NCBI RefSeq assembly: GCF_023715465.1
Contig: NZ_JAMBOE010000006.1
Location: 186,001 to 250,000, forward strand
Direction: 5' to 3'
Length of the DNA stretch: 64,000 bases
DNA from: Paenibacillus macerans
GTDB lineage: Bacteria > Bacillota > Bacilli > Paenibacillales > Paenibacillaceae
The number at the start of each line of letters is the position of its first letter. Position 1 is the first letter of the stretch. The notes under the pieces were generated by a model. That model had not been told where the DNA came from. It ran no database searches and saw nothing but the letters and a program-made list of their open reading frames with translations. Shown one piece after another: positions 54,446 through 62,720 of the stretch. Both the position numbers and the translations under genes were made by a program.

Positions 54446-54520
54446 AAGCATCTGTCATTCCTTGAGTTGGATAAGTCGTACAACCATCTTAAGGAAGGTA
54501 CAGATGTTTTTCTATTTTTT
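54446..54520 (+). terminator. Long imperfect hairpin terminator
   Basis: The left arm around 54447-54462 (AGCATCTGTCATTCCTT) pairs imperfectly with AAGGAAGGTACAGATG (54491-54506), followed by TTTTTCTATTTTTTT. It separates the CDP-sugar operon from the secreted-protein genes. Confidence 0.65.
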
Positions 54521-54555
54521 TATAGTACATTTTTATAGATAAGCAAGTATATGTT

Positions 54556-54584
54556 TAGACATTCTTTGAGGCATATATTATCTT
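54556..54584 (+). promoter_or_regulatory. Promoter of the first shared-domain secreted protein
   Basis: TAGACA in a TTTAGACA context (54556-54561), 17 bases, TATCTT (54579-54584). The same TAGACA-N17-TAnnnT layout precedes the three following paralogues. Confidence 0.5.
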
Positions 54585-54621
54585 AATACCTGTTCATCAA
54601 ATAAAGTATGGGGGAATATTT

Positions 54622-55677
54622 ATGAAGAAGAGATTTATCCAGAAAACAACTTTTTTGTTCGTCCTTTCTCTATTGGCCTTTCTAGTGTATTCAACACCAA
54701 GTACATATGCAGCAACGATTGGTCAAATCTTACCTGCTCCTGAAAGTGGGTGGCAGAGAGTTGATGCTAATCATGAGCTTGTTAACTATTCTGGGAACTG
54801 GTATTTTGAAACGCCTCCAAACACTTGGGCTTACACCATGGCTTACACTAACCATGCAGATGATAAAGCTTCCTTTACCTTTTACGGGACTAAATTAAGA
54901 ATTATAGATATAGCATTTTCTAATAGATCTTCAGATATAAAAATATCGATTGATGGAGGTCCAACTGAAACTTTCAGTGAATATTCTGCGACCTACAATA
55001 ACAAACAAACTCTTGTCTATGAAAAAACAGGCTTGCCATTAGGATTTCATAATGTAGTAATAACGCTAGGCGAAAATAAAATGTTGGGTTTAGATGCATT
55101 TGATATTGACAGTAATGGCTATCTTGTTGATGCGAATATTTCGGTTCCGAATGATCTTTCCGCAACTGGCGGTGTAAAAAAAGTAGAATTGAACTGGACT
55201 AAAACCGCGAATGCTGTAGGATACAATGTCTATAGATCATTAACGACTGGCGGGCCTTATGAGAAAATCGCTTCAAGTGTAACAGCAGTAACCTATACAG
55301 ATGAAAATGTATACAATGGGACAAAGTATTACTATGTCATTACTGCTCTTAATAACATAAACGAAAGTATTTACTCTAATGAAGTTTTTGCGACACCACA
55401 GGAAGTAGTTACTGAACCAGAGCAGCCATCCGGCAACAGAGCTATCTTGGTAGTCACGATGACGACAGGGCTTGAGAAGGAATTCGACCTAAGCATGGAG
55501 GAAGTCAACGACTTCATCTCCTGGTATGAAGCAAAACAGGCTGGATCAGGAAAGGCTTCATATGCGATTGATAAGCATGATAACAACAAAGGGCCTTTCA
55601 GCGCTCGAAAGGATTATGTTATTTTCGATAAGATACTGACGTTTGAAGTAAATGAGTATAATGTTACAAATGAATAA
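54622..55677 (+). CDS. Secreted FN3 protein with shared C-terminal domain
   Basis: Signal peptide at residues 1-30 (FLFVLSLLAFLVYSTPSTYA, cleavage after AYA-like site). Residues 35-175 form a beta-sandwich, perhaps carbohydrate-binding (WYFETPPNTWAYTM, ISIDGGPTETFSEYSA). A fibronectin III domain follows at about 177-262 (VELNWTKTANAVGYNVYRS, YYYVITALNN). Residues 272-351 are the C-terminal domain common to four neighbouring proteins (EKEFDLSMEEVN, SWYEAK, YAIDKHDNNKGPFSARKDYV, ILTFEVNEY). No LPxTG or SLH motif is seen, so release or a non-covalent attachment is likely. Own promoter and terminator. Confidence 0.8.
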   Translation: MKKRFIQKTTFLFVLSLLAFLVYSTPSTYAATIGQILPAPESGWQRVDANHELVNYSGNWYFETPPNTWAYTMAYTNHADDKASFTFYGTKLRIIDIAFSNRSSDIKISIDGGPTETFSEYSATYNNKQTLVYEKTGLPLGFHNVVITLGENKMLGLDAFDIDSNGYLVDANISVPNDLSATGGVKKVELNWTKTANAVGYNVYRSLTTGGPYEKIASSVTAVTYTDENVYNGTKYYYVITALNNINESIYSNEVFATPQEVVTEPEQPSGNRAILVVTMTTGLEKEFDLSMEEVNDFISWYEAKQAGSGKASYAIDKHDNNKGPFSARKDYVIFDKILTFEVNEYNVTNE

Positions 55678-55689
55678 ATATTATAATAG

Positions 55690-55713
55690 GAGCCGCTGAA
55701 GCGGCTCTTATTT
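55690..55713 (+). terminator. Intrinsic terminator
   Basis: GAGCCGC (55690-55696), TGAA loop, GCGGCTC (55701-55707), then TTATTTTGTT. Confidence 0.85.
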
Positions 55714-55737
55714 TGTTGTGTAAAAAAAGTTTTAAGT

Positions 55738-55801
55738 TTCGACAACGTTTTACAAATATAGACATTTCTGTTTAGACATTCAAATTTTAAGTTGGTACGA
55801 T
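55738..55801 (+). promoter_or_regulatory. Promoter with TAGACA repeat and 0A-box-like site
   Basis: TAGACA occurs at 55759-55764 and 55773-55778 (14 bases apart). The second lies 17 bases before TACGAT (55796-55801). TTCGACA (55738-55744), the reverse complement of the Spo0A-box core TGTCGAA, starts 35 bases before the second TAGACA. The identical arrangement occurs at 57165-57228. Confidence 0.55.
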
Positions 55802-55837
55802 GTGATTTGTTAGTATATAAAAAGGAGTTGTTGATAC

Positions 55838-57106
55838 TTGAGTAAAAAAATAGTTTTGTTTGTTTTCGCATTAGTGTATGCAAGTATTTTAGGTAGTACA
55901 TCAGCTTTTGCTGCTTCAGATTATGAATGGGTACAAAAAAGCAGCTTGCCAAGTGAAAGATCTGGTGCAGCTGTTGCTACCGTAAACGGAAAGATTTATG
56001 TGTTTGGAGGGACTTCAAACGGTTCTGAAGCAGTTGAGGGGGAAAAGACAAATACAACTTTTGAATACGATCCTCAGACAAACATTTGGACCGAGAAGCA
56101 ACCTATGCCGACTACCAGATCAGCTGTGACTGCTGCAGTATACAATGAAAAAATTTATGTAATAGGGGGATATTTTGACCAAAACGGGAAAACTGTCCGA
56201 TCAAATGCCGTTGAAGCATACGATACTCAAACAGATACTTGGGAAAAAATTGCGGATCTACCTACCGCTAGATCTTGGGCTTCAGCAGTAACAGTGGATA
56301 ATAAAATTTTTGTTGTTGGTGGAGCCAATAACAGCGGAACAATTACAGCAACTGTAGAATGCTATGACTTATTAAATAAAACTTGGTCCAAGAAAAATAA
56401 TTTCCCTAAAGCAACAAATGCTTTAAGTCTTATTGTTGCAAATGATGAGATATTTGCCTTTGGTGGGATTGCCGAATGGTCAAAGCCAAGTTCCGTTATG
56501 ACGGGATTATATCAGTATAACAAATCAACTGATCAATGGGTCCAAAAAAATGATTTAAAAGACCCCAAGAATGCAGCTGCTTCTGTGACAGTTAACGGAG
56601 ATATTTACATACTTGGAGGCTACAATTCTTCGGGTGCTGTCTCGAAAACCGTTGAAGTGTATGATCCGTCAACGAATCAAAGCATTATTAATGAAAATCT
56701 TACACTAACCTCTGCGCGATCAATGAGTGTAGCTGCAACAATTAATGGGGAAATTTATATAATTGGTGGGGTTAATGGTGAAAAAAACGGAACAATAGGA
56801 TTGGTTGAATCTTTTTCAAAGATTCCATCACCCCAACCCGAACCATCTGGAAATCGTGCTATCCTAGTTGTTACTCTGGACACAGGACTTGAAAAAGAAT
56901 TCGATCTCTCAATGGAAGAAGTTAACGCATTCATTACCTGGTACGAGAACAAACAAGCCGGTACGGGAACAGCTTCCTATGCAATTGATAAACACGATAA
57001 CAATAAGGGACCATTCTCTGCAAGAAAAGACTATGTTATCTTCGATAAGATATTAACGTTTGAAGTAAACGAGTATAGTATCGTTACTGATGCAACTTAT
57101 GAATAA
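55838..57106 (+). CDS. Secreted Kelch-repeat protein with shared C-terminal domain
   Basis: Signal peptide at residues 1-26 (VLFVFALVYASILGSTSAFA), then about six Kelch repeats to residue 335, seen by regularly spaced YVFGG, YVIGG, FVVGG, FAFGG, YILGG and YIIGG strands about 48 residues apart with downstream Trp (for example PQTNIWTEK, TQTDTWEKI). This gives a six-bladed propeller. Residues 345-422 are the common C-terminal domain (EKEFDLSMEEVNAFITWYEN, YAIDKHDNNKGPFSARKDYV). Start TTG 55838. Kelch propellers bind proteins or glycans; the ligand is unknown. Nearest paralogue is the next gene. Confidence 0.85.
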   Translation: MSKKIVLFVFALVYASILGSTSAFAASDYEWVQKSSLPSERSGAAVATVNGKIYVFGGTSNGSEAVEGEKTNTTFEYDPQTNIWTEKQPMPTTRSAVTAAVYNEKIYVIGGYFDQNGKTVRSNAVEAYDTQTDTWEKIADLPTARSWASAVTVDNKIFVVGGANNSGTITATVECYDLLNKTWSKKNNFPKATNALSLIVANDEIFAFGGIAEWSKPSSVMTGLYQYNKSTDQWVQKNDLKDPKNAAASVTVNGDIYILGGYNSSGAVSKTVEVYDPSTNQSIINENLTLTSARSMSVAATINGEIYIIGGVNGEKNGTIGLVESFSKIPSPQPEPSGNRAILVVTLDTGLEKEFDLSMEEVNAFITWYENKQAGTGTASYAIDKHDNNKGPFSARKDYVIFDKILTFEVNEYSIVTDATYE

Positions 57107-57121
57107 AATTATCTGTTTTTT

Positions 57122-57147
57122 GAGTCGTCGATGACGGCTCTTTTTTT
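57122..57147 (+). terminator. Intrinsic terminator
   Basis: GAGTCGTC (57122-57129) pairs with GACGGCTC (57133-57140, one G-U), followed by TTTTTTT. Confidence 0.85.
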
Positions 57148-57164
57148 GTAAAAAAATTTTGTTG

Positions 57165-57228
57165 TTCGACATCAAATTACAAATATAGACAATTATGTTT
57201 AGACAAACCTTTTCTGATTTTGTATAGT
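57165..57228 (+). promoter_or_regulatory. Promoter with TAGACA repeat and 0A-box-like site
   Basis: TAGACA at 57186-57191 and 57200-57205, 14 bases apart; the second is 17 bases before TATAGT (57223-57228). TTCGACA (57165-57171) lies 35 bases before the second TAGACA, exactly as in the preceding paralogue. Confidence 0.58.
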
Positions 57229-57261
57229 CAAATCGACATTACAAAATAAGGAGATGTTTTT

Positions 57262-58515
57262 ATGAAGAGGAAATATGTACTTACATTTGCAGCATTATTA
57301 TCTCTAATGCTATTTTTGAATGTTTCCCTTGTTTCGGCCGCTGAAGATGGACAATGGATTCCAAGAAGTGATTTACCTGAACCAAGAACAGCTCATTCTT
57401 CAGCAGTTTATAAGGGGGAGATTTATGTTTTTGGTGGCACAAAAGATTCTCGAATAGCTTTTTCGGGAACAAAAACCAATACAACTTATAAATATGATCC
57501 ATTGACAGATACATGGACTAAGAAGGCTAATATGCCAACAACTAGAGCTGCATCAACTGCTGCTGTTGTTGGAGATAAAATTTATGTAATCGGCGGCTAT
57601 CATAACGTTAATAATAAATTAGTTCGTACGAATGTGGTGGAAATTTATGATCCTCTAACTGACACTTGGACAAAAGGCGTAAATGTGCCGGTAGCCAATT
57701 CGTGGTCAACATCCGTGAGCATCGATAATTTAATTTATGTTTTTGGGGGGACCGACGACGATTCAAAATATGAAAAGTCTGTATATGTATATAATACAAT
57801 TAATAATACTTGGAGTAAAAAGAAAGAGACGCCTTTTACTTTTCCTGCTTCAGTAGATCAAATAAATGGAAAAATTTATGCAACAGGAACTACGAATGGC
57901 ACAGACACTTTCATTTATGAATATGACCCAGTTAATGATTCATGGAATATCGTTACTCAAGTTTCTCCAAGAAAAGGGGCAGCACTTATAGCATACAATA
58001 ATAAGCTATATTTGCTAGGTGGATATTTAATCGATAACGATGATTCACCAGTTGATTTAGCTGAAGTGTATGATTTAAAAACTAACCAGGTTAGTGAATT
58101 TACAAAACTAACTTTTCCAAGATGGCAACATTCTTCAGTAATTGTAGATAATAACTTATTCGTAATTGGGGGAACAACTGGTGATATTTTGGGTATATTA
58201 AAAACGGTTGAAATGTACTCATTTGGAGAACATAATATTCCTGATCCACAAGAGCCAGAGCAACCGACAGGTAAACGGGCAATCCTTGTTGTTACAATGG
58301 ATACTGGTCTAGAAAAAGAATTCGATCTCTCAATGGAAGAAGTTAATGCATTCATTACCTGGTACGAGAACAAACAAGCCGGCACAGGAACAGCTTCCTA
58401 TGCAGTTGATAAACACGATAACAACAAAGGACCTTTCAGCGTCCGAAAGGATTATGTGATCTTCGATAAGATTTTGACGTTTGAAGTAAATGAATACAAT
58501 GTTACAAATGAATAA
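57262..58515 (+). CDS. Secreted Kelch-repeat protein with shared C-terminal domain
   Basis: Paralogue of the gene before it. Signal peptide at residues 1-27 (FAALLSLMLFLNVSLVSA, cleavage before AEDGQW). Kelch repeats fill residues 30-325 with YVFGG, YVIGG, YVFGG, a degenerate blade (KIYATGTTNG), YLLGG and FVIGG. The C-terminal 78 residues are the common domain (EKEFDLSMEEVNAFITWYEN, DKHDNNKGPFSVRKDYV), almost identical to those of its neighbours, more so than the propellers. ATG 57262 follows AAGGAGATG. Function unknown. Confidence 0.85.
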   Translation: MKRKYVLTFAALLSLMLFLNVSLVSAAEDGQWIPRSDLPEPRTAHSSAVYKGEIYVFGGTKDSRIAFSGTKTNTTYKYDPLTDTWTKKANMPTTRAASTAAVVGDKIYVIGGYHNVNNKLVRTNVVEIYDPLTDTWTKGVNVPVANSWSTSVSIDNLIYVFGGTDDDSKYEKSVYVYNTINNTWSKKKETPFTFPASVDQINGKIYATGTTNGTDTFIYEYDPVNDSWNIVTQVSPRKGAALIAYNNKLYLLGGYLIDNDDSPVDLAEVYDLKTNQVSEFTKLTFPRWQHSSVIVDNNLFVIGGTTGDILGILKTVEMYSFGEHNIPDPQEPEQPTGKRAILVVTMDTGLEKEFDLSMEEVNAFITWYENKQAGTGTASYAVDKHDNNKGPFSVRKDYVIFDKILTFEVNEYNVTNE

Positions 58516-58526
58516 CATTATAAAAA

Positions 58527-58550
58527 GAGTCGCTAAAGCGGCTCTTTTTT
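58527..58550 (+). terminator. Intrinsic terminator
   Basis: GAGTCGC (58527-58533), TAAA loop, GCGGCTC (58538-58544), then TTTTTT. Confidence 0.85.
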
Positions 58551-58680
58551 GTGTAAAAAAATGTATGACAAGAATGAAGAAGCCTACTTCACATTATAGT
58601 GTTAGTTTCCATAATGCCGCAGAGACTCGAGTTAAAGTGGTTAATCGTAGATTGTTTTTATATTATTGGAAATTTTAGTA

Positions 58681-58709
58681 TAGACACCCATATTTAAAAA
58701 TGCTATTTT
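58681..58709 (+). promoter_or_regulatory. Promoter of the FN3-repeat protein
   Basis: TATAGACA with TAGACA at 58681-58686, 17 bases, TATTTT (58704-58709). Fits the pattern of the three upstream paralogues, without the second TAGACA or the 0A-box-like site. Confidence 0.45.
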
Positions 58710-58752
58710 ACTAGTATAAAAGAACCAATATATTACCAGAGGAGGGTGAAAA

Positions 58753-61050
58753 TTGAAGAGATTTGGGCATTTTTTACTAGTTCTAACGATTTTTTTGAGT
58801 GTGGTCATTGTTGGTCCTACAGGTGCAAGCGCAGCATCGCAGTATACAGGTGGTCTGTTGGATAGTGTGCCGATACAAGTTGGCACCGCAATTGGCCAAT
58901 CATCGACCGCTGTCACACAAATAACAGACGATAATATATCCACTTTTACCGACCTCAGCAGCGGAAAGTTTGCTTGGTATACCTTTTCTACCCCAGTGGA
59001 GATTTCGGCGGTCGTTGCCAAAAACACCGGTACGGTAGCGGTTGAATTTTATGATGCGAGCAACAACCTGTTGCAAAAGTATGCACTGTTAAGCAACGAC
59101 GGGATTCAGACGCTCCCGGCCCCGGTACAAGGTGTTTCCACGGTCGCTTTAAAGTACACAGCGGGGAGCAGCGCGAGAATTTACGAATGGAATGTCTTTA
59201 CCACTCCATCCGCGGCGCCGCTGCCTACAACGATTAACTGGATTCAAAGCGGGAATCAGGTCGTTAAATTGGAGTGGGCCGTGACGGGGGCGGAATCGTA
59301 TAACGTGAAGCGCGCCGCTTCCCCCGGCGGACCCTATATTCAGCTTGCGAACGTGAAGGGAGCTTCATATTCGGATACGGCCGTCACCAACGGAACGACT
59401 TATTATTATGTGGTTTCCGCGGTGAACCGGGCGGGAGAAAGTGCCAACTCGCCGGAAAAAAGCATCAAGCCGGATGCAACGAGATACACGGGAGGCTTGC
59501 TCGACTGGCTTCCACTGCAAGTGGGTCAATCCATATCCAATCCCACAAGTACTACGCGAAATCTGACGGATAATAACATAGCCACTTTTACTGACCTCAG
59601 CAGCGGAAAGTTTGCTTGGTACACCTTCACTTCTCCGGTGGAGATTTCAGCGGTTGCTGCCAAAAACACCGGTACGGTAGCGGTTGAATTCTATGACGCG
59701 AACAATCACTTGCTGCAAAGATATGAGTTGTTAAGCAATGACGGCATCCAGATGCTTCCCGCTCCGGTGCAGGATGTCTCCATTGTTGCTTTAAAGTATA
59801 CGGCGGGGAGCAGTGCGAGAATTTACGAATGGAATGTCTATACGACTCCATCAGCGGAGCCATTGCCTACGACGATTAACTGGATTCAAAGCGGGGACAA
59901 GATTGTTAAATTGGAGTGGGCCGTGACGGGGGCGGAATCGTATAACGTGAAACGCGCCACTTCTCCCGGCGGACCCTATATTCAGCTTGCGAATGTGAAA
60001 GGAACTTCATATTCGGATACTGCGGTCACCAACGGAACGACTTATTATTATGTGGTTTCCGCGTTGAATCGGGCAGGAGAAAGCGCCAACTCGCCGGAAA
60101 AAAGCATCAAGCCGGATGCGACGAGCTATACGGGAGGCTTGCTCGACTGGCTTCCAGTGCAAGTGGGCAAATCAATAACCAGTCCGACAGGTACTACACG
60201 GAATCTGACGGATAATAACATAGCCACTTTTACCGACATTAGCAGCAGCAATTTTGTTTGGTATACCTTCTCTTCCCCAGTGGAGATTTCAGGGGTCGTT
60301 GTAAAAAACACCGGCACGTTAGCCGTTGAATTTTATGATGCGGATAGCAACATGCTGCAAAGATATGCATTATTAAGCACGGACGAAATTCAGACGCTTC
60401 CGGCCCCGGTACAAGGTGTTTCCACCGTCGCTTTAAAGTACACGGCGGGGAGCAGTGCGAGACTGTATGAATGGAATGTCTTCGGCAAAGGCGGGGAGAT
60501 TCCATCGCCGGGAGAGCCGTTGAGTTTAACTGCAACTGCAGGGAACAAGAAGGTTAATTTAACTTGGAGCGGCGCGGGCAAAGACGTCACGGGCTTTAAT
60601 GTGAAGCGGGCCACAGTTTCCGGCGGTCCGTATGATGTGATTGACACGGTAACGAGCGATACTTACAGTTACGCGGACAGCAATGTTACTAACGGCACCA
60701 CTTATTATTATATTGTCACGGCTGTTACCGCTGCCGGTGAAAGCGGAAATTCAAATGAAGCTTCCGCTACGCCGAAAGGCGATGTGGTAAATCCTCCCGA
60801 CCCAGGTGAGGGTCAAGAAGGAGAACGGGCTTTGCTTCGGGTGATCCTCATCAACGGGATTGAAAAAGAATACGATTTGTCTATGACGGAAGTAAAAGCC
60901 TTCATAAATTGGTATGAGGGACGTGCCAATGGATCGGGAACTGCTATGTATGCCATTGATAAGCACGACAATAATAAAGGCCCGTTTGTAAACCGCAAGG
61001 ACTATGTGTTCTTTGATAAAATCATTACGTTTGAAGTTAATGCTTACTGA
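58753..61050 (+). CDS. Large secreted FN3/discoidin-like repeat protein with shared C-terminal domain
   Basis: Signal peptide at residues 1-30 (LVLTIFLSVVIVGPTGASAA). Three copies of a beta-sandwich resembling a discoidin/F5-8 module (YTGGLLD, ITDDNISTFTDLSSGKFAWY, AVEFYDASNNLLQKY, SARIYEWNVF) alternate with fibronectin III domains (VKLEWAVTGAESYNVKRA, NGTTYYYVVSA). The first two pairs are near-identical 214-residue units; the third FN3 is divergent. A linker with GEGQEGERA leads to the common C-terminal domain (about residues 695-765: EKEYDLSMTEVKAFINWYEG, YAIDKHDNNKGPFVNRKDYV). Start TTG 58753 after GAGGAGGG. Higher GC than the Kelch genes. A surface or matrix adhesin role is inferred. Confidence 0.82.
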   Translation: MKRFGHFLLVLTIFLSVVIVGPTGASAASQYTGGLLDSVPIQVGTAIGQSSTAVTQITDDNISTFTDLSSGKFAWYTFSTPVEISAVVAKNTGTVAVEFYDASNNLLQKYALLSNDGIQTLPAPVQGVSTVALKYTAGSSARIYEWNVFTTPSAAPLPTTINWIQSGNQVVKLEWAVTGAESYNVKRAASPGGPYIQLANVKGASYSDTAVTNGTTYYYVVSAVNRAGESANSPEKSIKPDATRYTGGLLDWLPLQVGQSISNPTSTTRNLTDNNIATFTDLSSGKFAWYTFTSPVEISAVAAKNTGTVAVEFYDANNHLLQRYELLSNDGIQMLPAPVQDVSIVALKYTAGSSARIYEWNVYTTPSAEPLPTTINWIQSGDKIVKLEWAVTGAESYNVKRATSPGGPYIQLANVKGTSYSDTAVTNGTTYYYVVSALNRAGESANSPEKSIKPDATSYTGGLLDWLPVQVGKSITSPTGTTRNLTDNNIATFTDISSSNFVWYTFSSPVEISGVVVKNTGTLAVEFYDADSNMLQRYALLSTDEIQTLPAPVQGVSTVALKYTAGSSARLYEWNVFGKGGEIPSPGEPLSLTATAGNKKVNLTWSGAGKDVTGFNVKRATVSGGPYDVIDTVTSDTYSYADSNVTNGTTYYYIVTAVTAAGESGNSNEASATPKGDVVNPPDPGEGQEGERALLRVILINGIEKEYDLSMTEVKAFINWYEGRANGSGTAMYAIDKHDNNKGPFVNRKDYVFFDKIITFEVNAY
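58843..60486 (+). repeat. Tandem 642-bp coding repeats
   Basis: Unit 1 (58843-59484), unit 2 (59485-60126) and a third, partial unit (60127-60486) start with the same YTGGLLD codons exactly 642 bases apart. Long stretches are identical or differ at few bases, such as the block around the Ser-Ser-Gly-Lys-Phe-Ala-Trp codons near 58951 and 59596. Confidence 0.9.
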
Positions 61051-61067
61051 GTTCTAAAGCGATTTAA

Positions 61068-61107
61068 GCTCTTGGGAGATGCATAAGCGTTGCCCAAGAG
61101 CTTTTTT
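61068..61107 (+). terminator. Intrinsic terminator
   Basis: GCTCTTGGG (61068-61076) pairs with CCCAAGAGC (61093-61101), 16-base loop, then TTTTTT. Confidence 0.85.
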
Positions 61108-61194
61108 CAACCTTTATAGAATTTATAAAATTTCGTGCATAGTAGAGGGCGAAACGCAGGTAGAGAGGGGAGGAGAAGAGGAATTGGGGGCTAA

Positions 61195-61376
61195 GGGACA
61201 CCAGAGCCGTTATTTGAGGGAAAACGGAGGTTTGCAAAATGTAAACGGACACAGAGGCCCTTATTCACCTCAAATCGTCCTGGATGAACGGATTTTGAGC
61301 GAAATTGGGTCATGTGTGTCCGTTAGGCTGGGAAATACCCGGGAAATGAGCGGATAAGGTCGCTGGTGTCCGTTAG
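61195..61376. repeat. Interspersed repeat with inverted GGACAC units
   Basis: Two units on the + strand begin GGACAC(C)AGAG and run into a TTATT segment (61195-61221, 61246-61280). Two copies of GTGTCCGTTAG (61316-61326, 61366-61376), 50 bases apart, are the same kind of unit in reverse (CTAACGGACAC). The weak open frame across it (61079-61357) has no ribosome site and is probably not a gene. It has the look of an intergenic repeat family. Confidence 0.55.
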
Positions 61377-61675
61377 AGCAACGTCCACTCGATGTAGACT
61401 ACAGATGGAAACGGCCGAGGTACTCGACGCTATTGTTCATGAAAAAAGGAGAAGGTTACTCAAAGAACCGAAGAAGGAGTGGGAACCCGTCCCTCCAATC
61501 GCTCCAAAGTAGAACTCAAAGCCATTAAAGGACGCCGTCAGCCGTCAGGCTTTTTTTAGGAGCGGTGTTTCATTTGTTCCTGTGTGGGGTATTATTTATT
61601 AACAGATCTGACTCCAAAGTTCACCAATCGACAAGTTTTTACAAATTATTTACAGTAAAACCTTTTCTTTGGTAA
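61377..61675. other. Non-coding stretch before cspA
   Basis: About 300 bases without a convincing gene. A short GC-rich segment followed by TTTTTTT near 61540-61556 could be a weak terminator. Nothing else recognised. Confidence 0.4.
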
Positions 61676-61704
61676 TTGACACTGGATAAGTCGGGTGGTA
61701 TAGT
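61676..61704 (+). promoter_or_regulatory. Sigma-A promoter of cspA
   Basis: TTGACA (61676-61681), 17 bases, TATAGT (61699-61704): a near-consensus housekeeping promoter, giving a leader of about 58 bases. Confidence 0.85.
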
Positions 61705-61768
61705 CAGAAATGTGGGGCTTGGTTTATTGGGTCACACGCTTATTTGAAAATGAAGGGAATGTTAGTGC

Positions 61769-61966
61769 ATGCAAGGTAAAGTTAAATGGTTCAACGCAGA
61801 AAAAGGCTACGGGTTTATCGAAACTGAAGAAGGCGGCGACGTATTCGTACACTTCTCCGCAATCCAATCCGAAGGCTTCAAAACTTTGGAGGAAGGGCAA
61901 TCCGTCGAGTTTGAAATCGTTGAAGGCGCTCGTGGACCGCAAGCCGCTAACGTAATCAAATTATAA
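61769..61966 (+). CDS. Cold shock protein (CspA/CspB family)
   Basis: A 65-residue single-stranded nucleic-acid chaperone with a full cold-shock domain: [18 protein letters not shown] with RNP-1 (KGYGFIE) and DVFVHFSAI with RNP-2, then [20 protein letters not shown] 61769. Monocistronic, between its own sigma-A promoter and a terminator. The leader is short compared with the long thermosensor leaders of enterobacterial cspA. Confidence 0.96.
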   Translation: MQGKVKWFNAEKGYGFIETEEGGDVFVHFSAIQSEGFKTLEEGQSVEFEIVEGARGPQAANVIKL

Positions 61967-62032
61967 TCATCCGGCATAGCCGACCTACATAGCACGGTAC
62001 GATGGTTAACAATTAAAGATTCGCTAGCAATG

Positions 62033-62061
62033 ACCCTGGGGAAACCTGGGGTTTTATTTTT
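62033..62061 (+). terminator. Intrinsic terminator after cspA
   Basis: An 8-bp stem with two G-U pairs capped by a GAAA tetraloop (62033-62052), then TTTTATTTTT. Confidence 0.75.
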
Positions 62062-62087
62062 GCTTATCGTTGAAAGAGGTGAACTCA

Positions 62088-62594
62088 TTGCGCAAGTTGT
62101 ACAGATGGATCCCCGCGCTTGTGCTCATGGCGATTATTTTCGGGTTTTCTTCCCAGTCGTATGAGGAACAGGATCTGCGACCCGACATCGAAAAGGCGAT
62201 TTCGGATCGGTCGATCGCCGAGCGCTTCGGAGGGATAGCCTTTCATTATGCAGGGCACGAGATAAGCATTGGCAGCCTGGGGGCGGCCGGTTTTATCGAG
62301 TTTTTTATCCGGAAAAGCGCGCATTTTTCGTGTTACGGGTTATTGGGACTGCTGCTGATGTACGCGTTGAAATCCGGCGGGCGGCGCAGACGTTTGCTTA
62401 TTACGGTACTGATTTCGTTCCTTTATGCTTGCTCGGACGAGCTGCATCAGATGCTCACGCCCGGGCGCACGGCATTGTTTCAGGATGTGCTGATTGATAC
62501 GGCGGGAGCAGTCTGTGGCGGGCTGCTTATGATCCTGCTTGAAAAATGGAGGGAAAAACAGGGAATCCATATATTGCCAAACAGGAAGGAATAA
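62088..62594 (+). CDS. VanZ-family membrane protein
   Basis: Small integral membrane protein of the VanZ family. Hydrophobic segments lie at about residues 5-18 (IPALVLMAIIFGF), 80-95 (GLLGLLLMYAL), 102-117 (LLITVLISFLYACSDE) and 135-155 (LIDTAGAVCGGLLMILL). The signature FSSQSYEEQ after helix 1, KSAHFSCYGLLG and SDELHQMLTPGRTALFQDVLIDTAGA are family hallmarks. VanZ proteins contribute to glycopeptide or lipid-related envelope traits in some bacteria; the activity is unclear. TTG 62088 follows GAGGTGA. No van genes nearby. Confidence 0.88.
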   Translation: MRKLYRWIPALVLMAIIFGFSSQSYEEQDLRPDIEKAISDRSIAERFGGIAFHYAGHEISIGSLGAAGFIEFFIRKSAHFSCYGLLGLLLMYALKSGGRRRRLLITVLISFLYACSDELHQMLTPGRTALFQDVLIDTAGAVCGGLLMILLEKWREKQGIHILPNRKE

Positions 62595-62720
62595 TTTACT
62601 ATAAACATAGTGAAATGGATATAATATTATATTTTAACAGTCACCGTCGTATATGTTCATTTCACCGCAAGCTCTAAAGTTCAAGCTTGTCAAATCCCAC
62701 GGAAAAGAGGAGAAGATGAG

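Noticed and set aside
58843..60486. Repeat-protein segment as an assembly artefact
   Set aside because: The units differ at scattered bases and the third is diverged, so they are real copies, although the copy number could still be underestimated.
61079..61357. Open frame of 92 codons after the FN3-repeat gene
   Set aside because: It lies over a terminator and a repeat element, has no ribosome site and no protein-like pattern.
61710..61955. Open frame of 81 codons overlapping cspA
   Set aside because: Shadow of the cold-shock gene in another frame.
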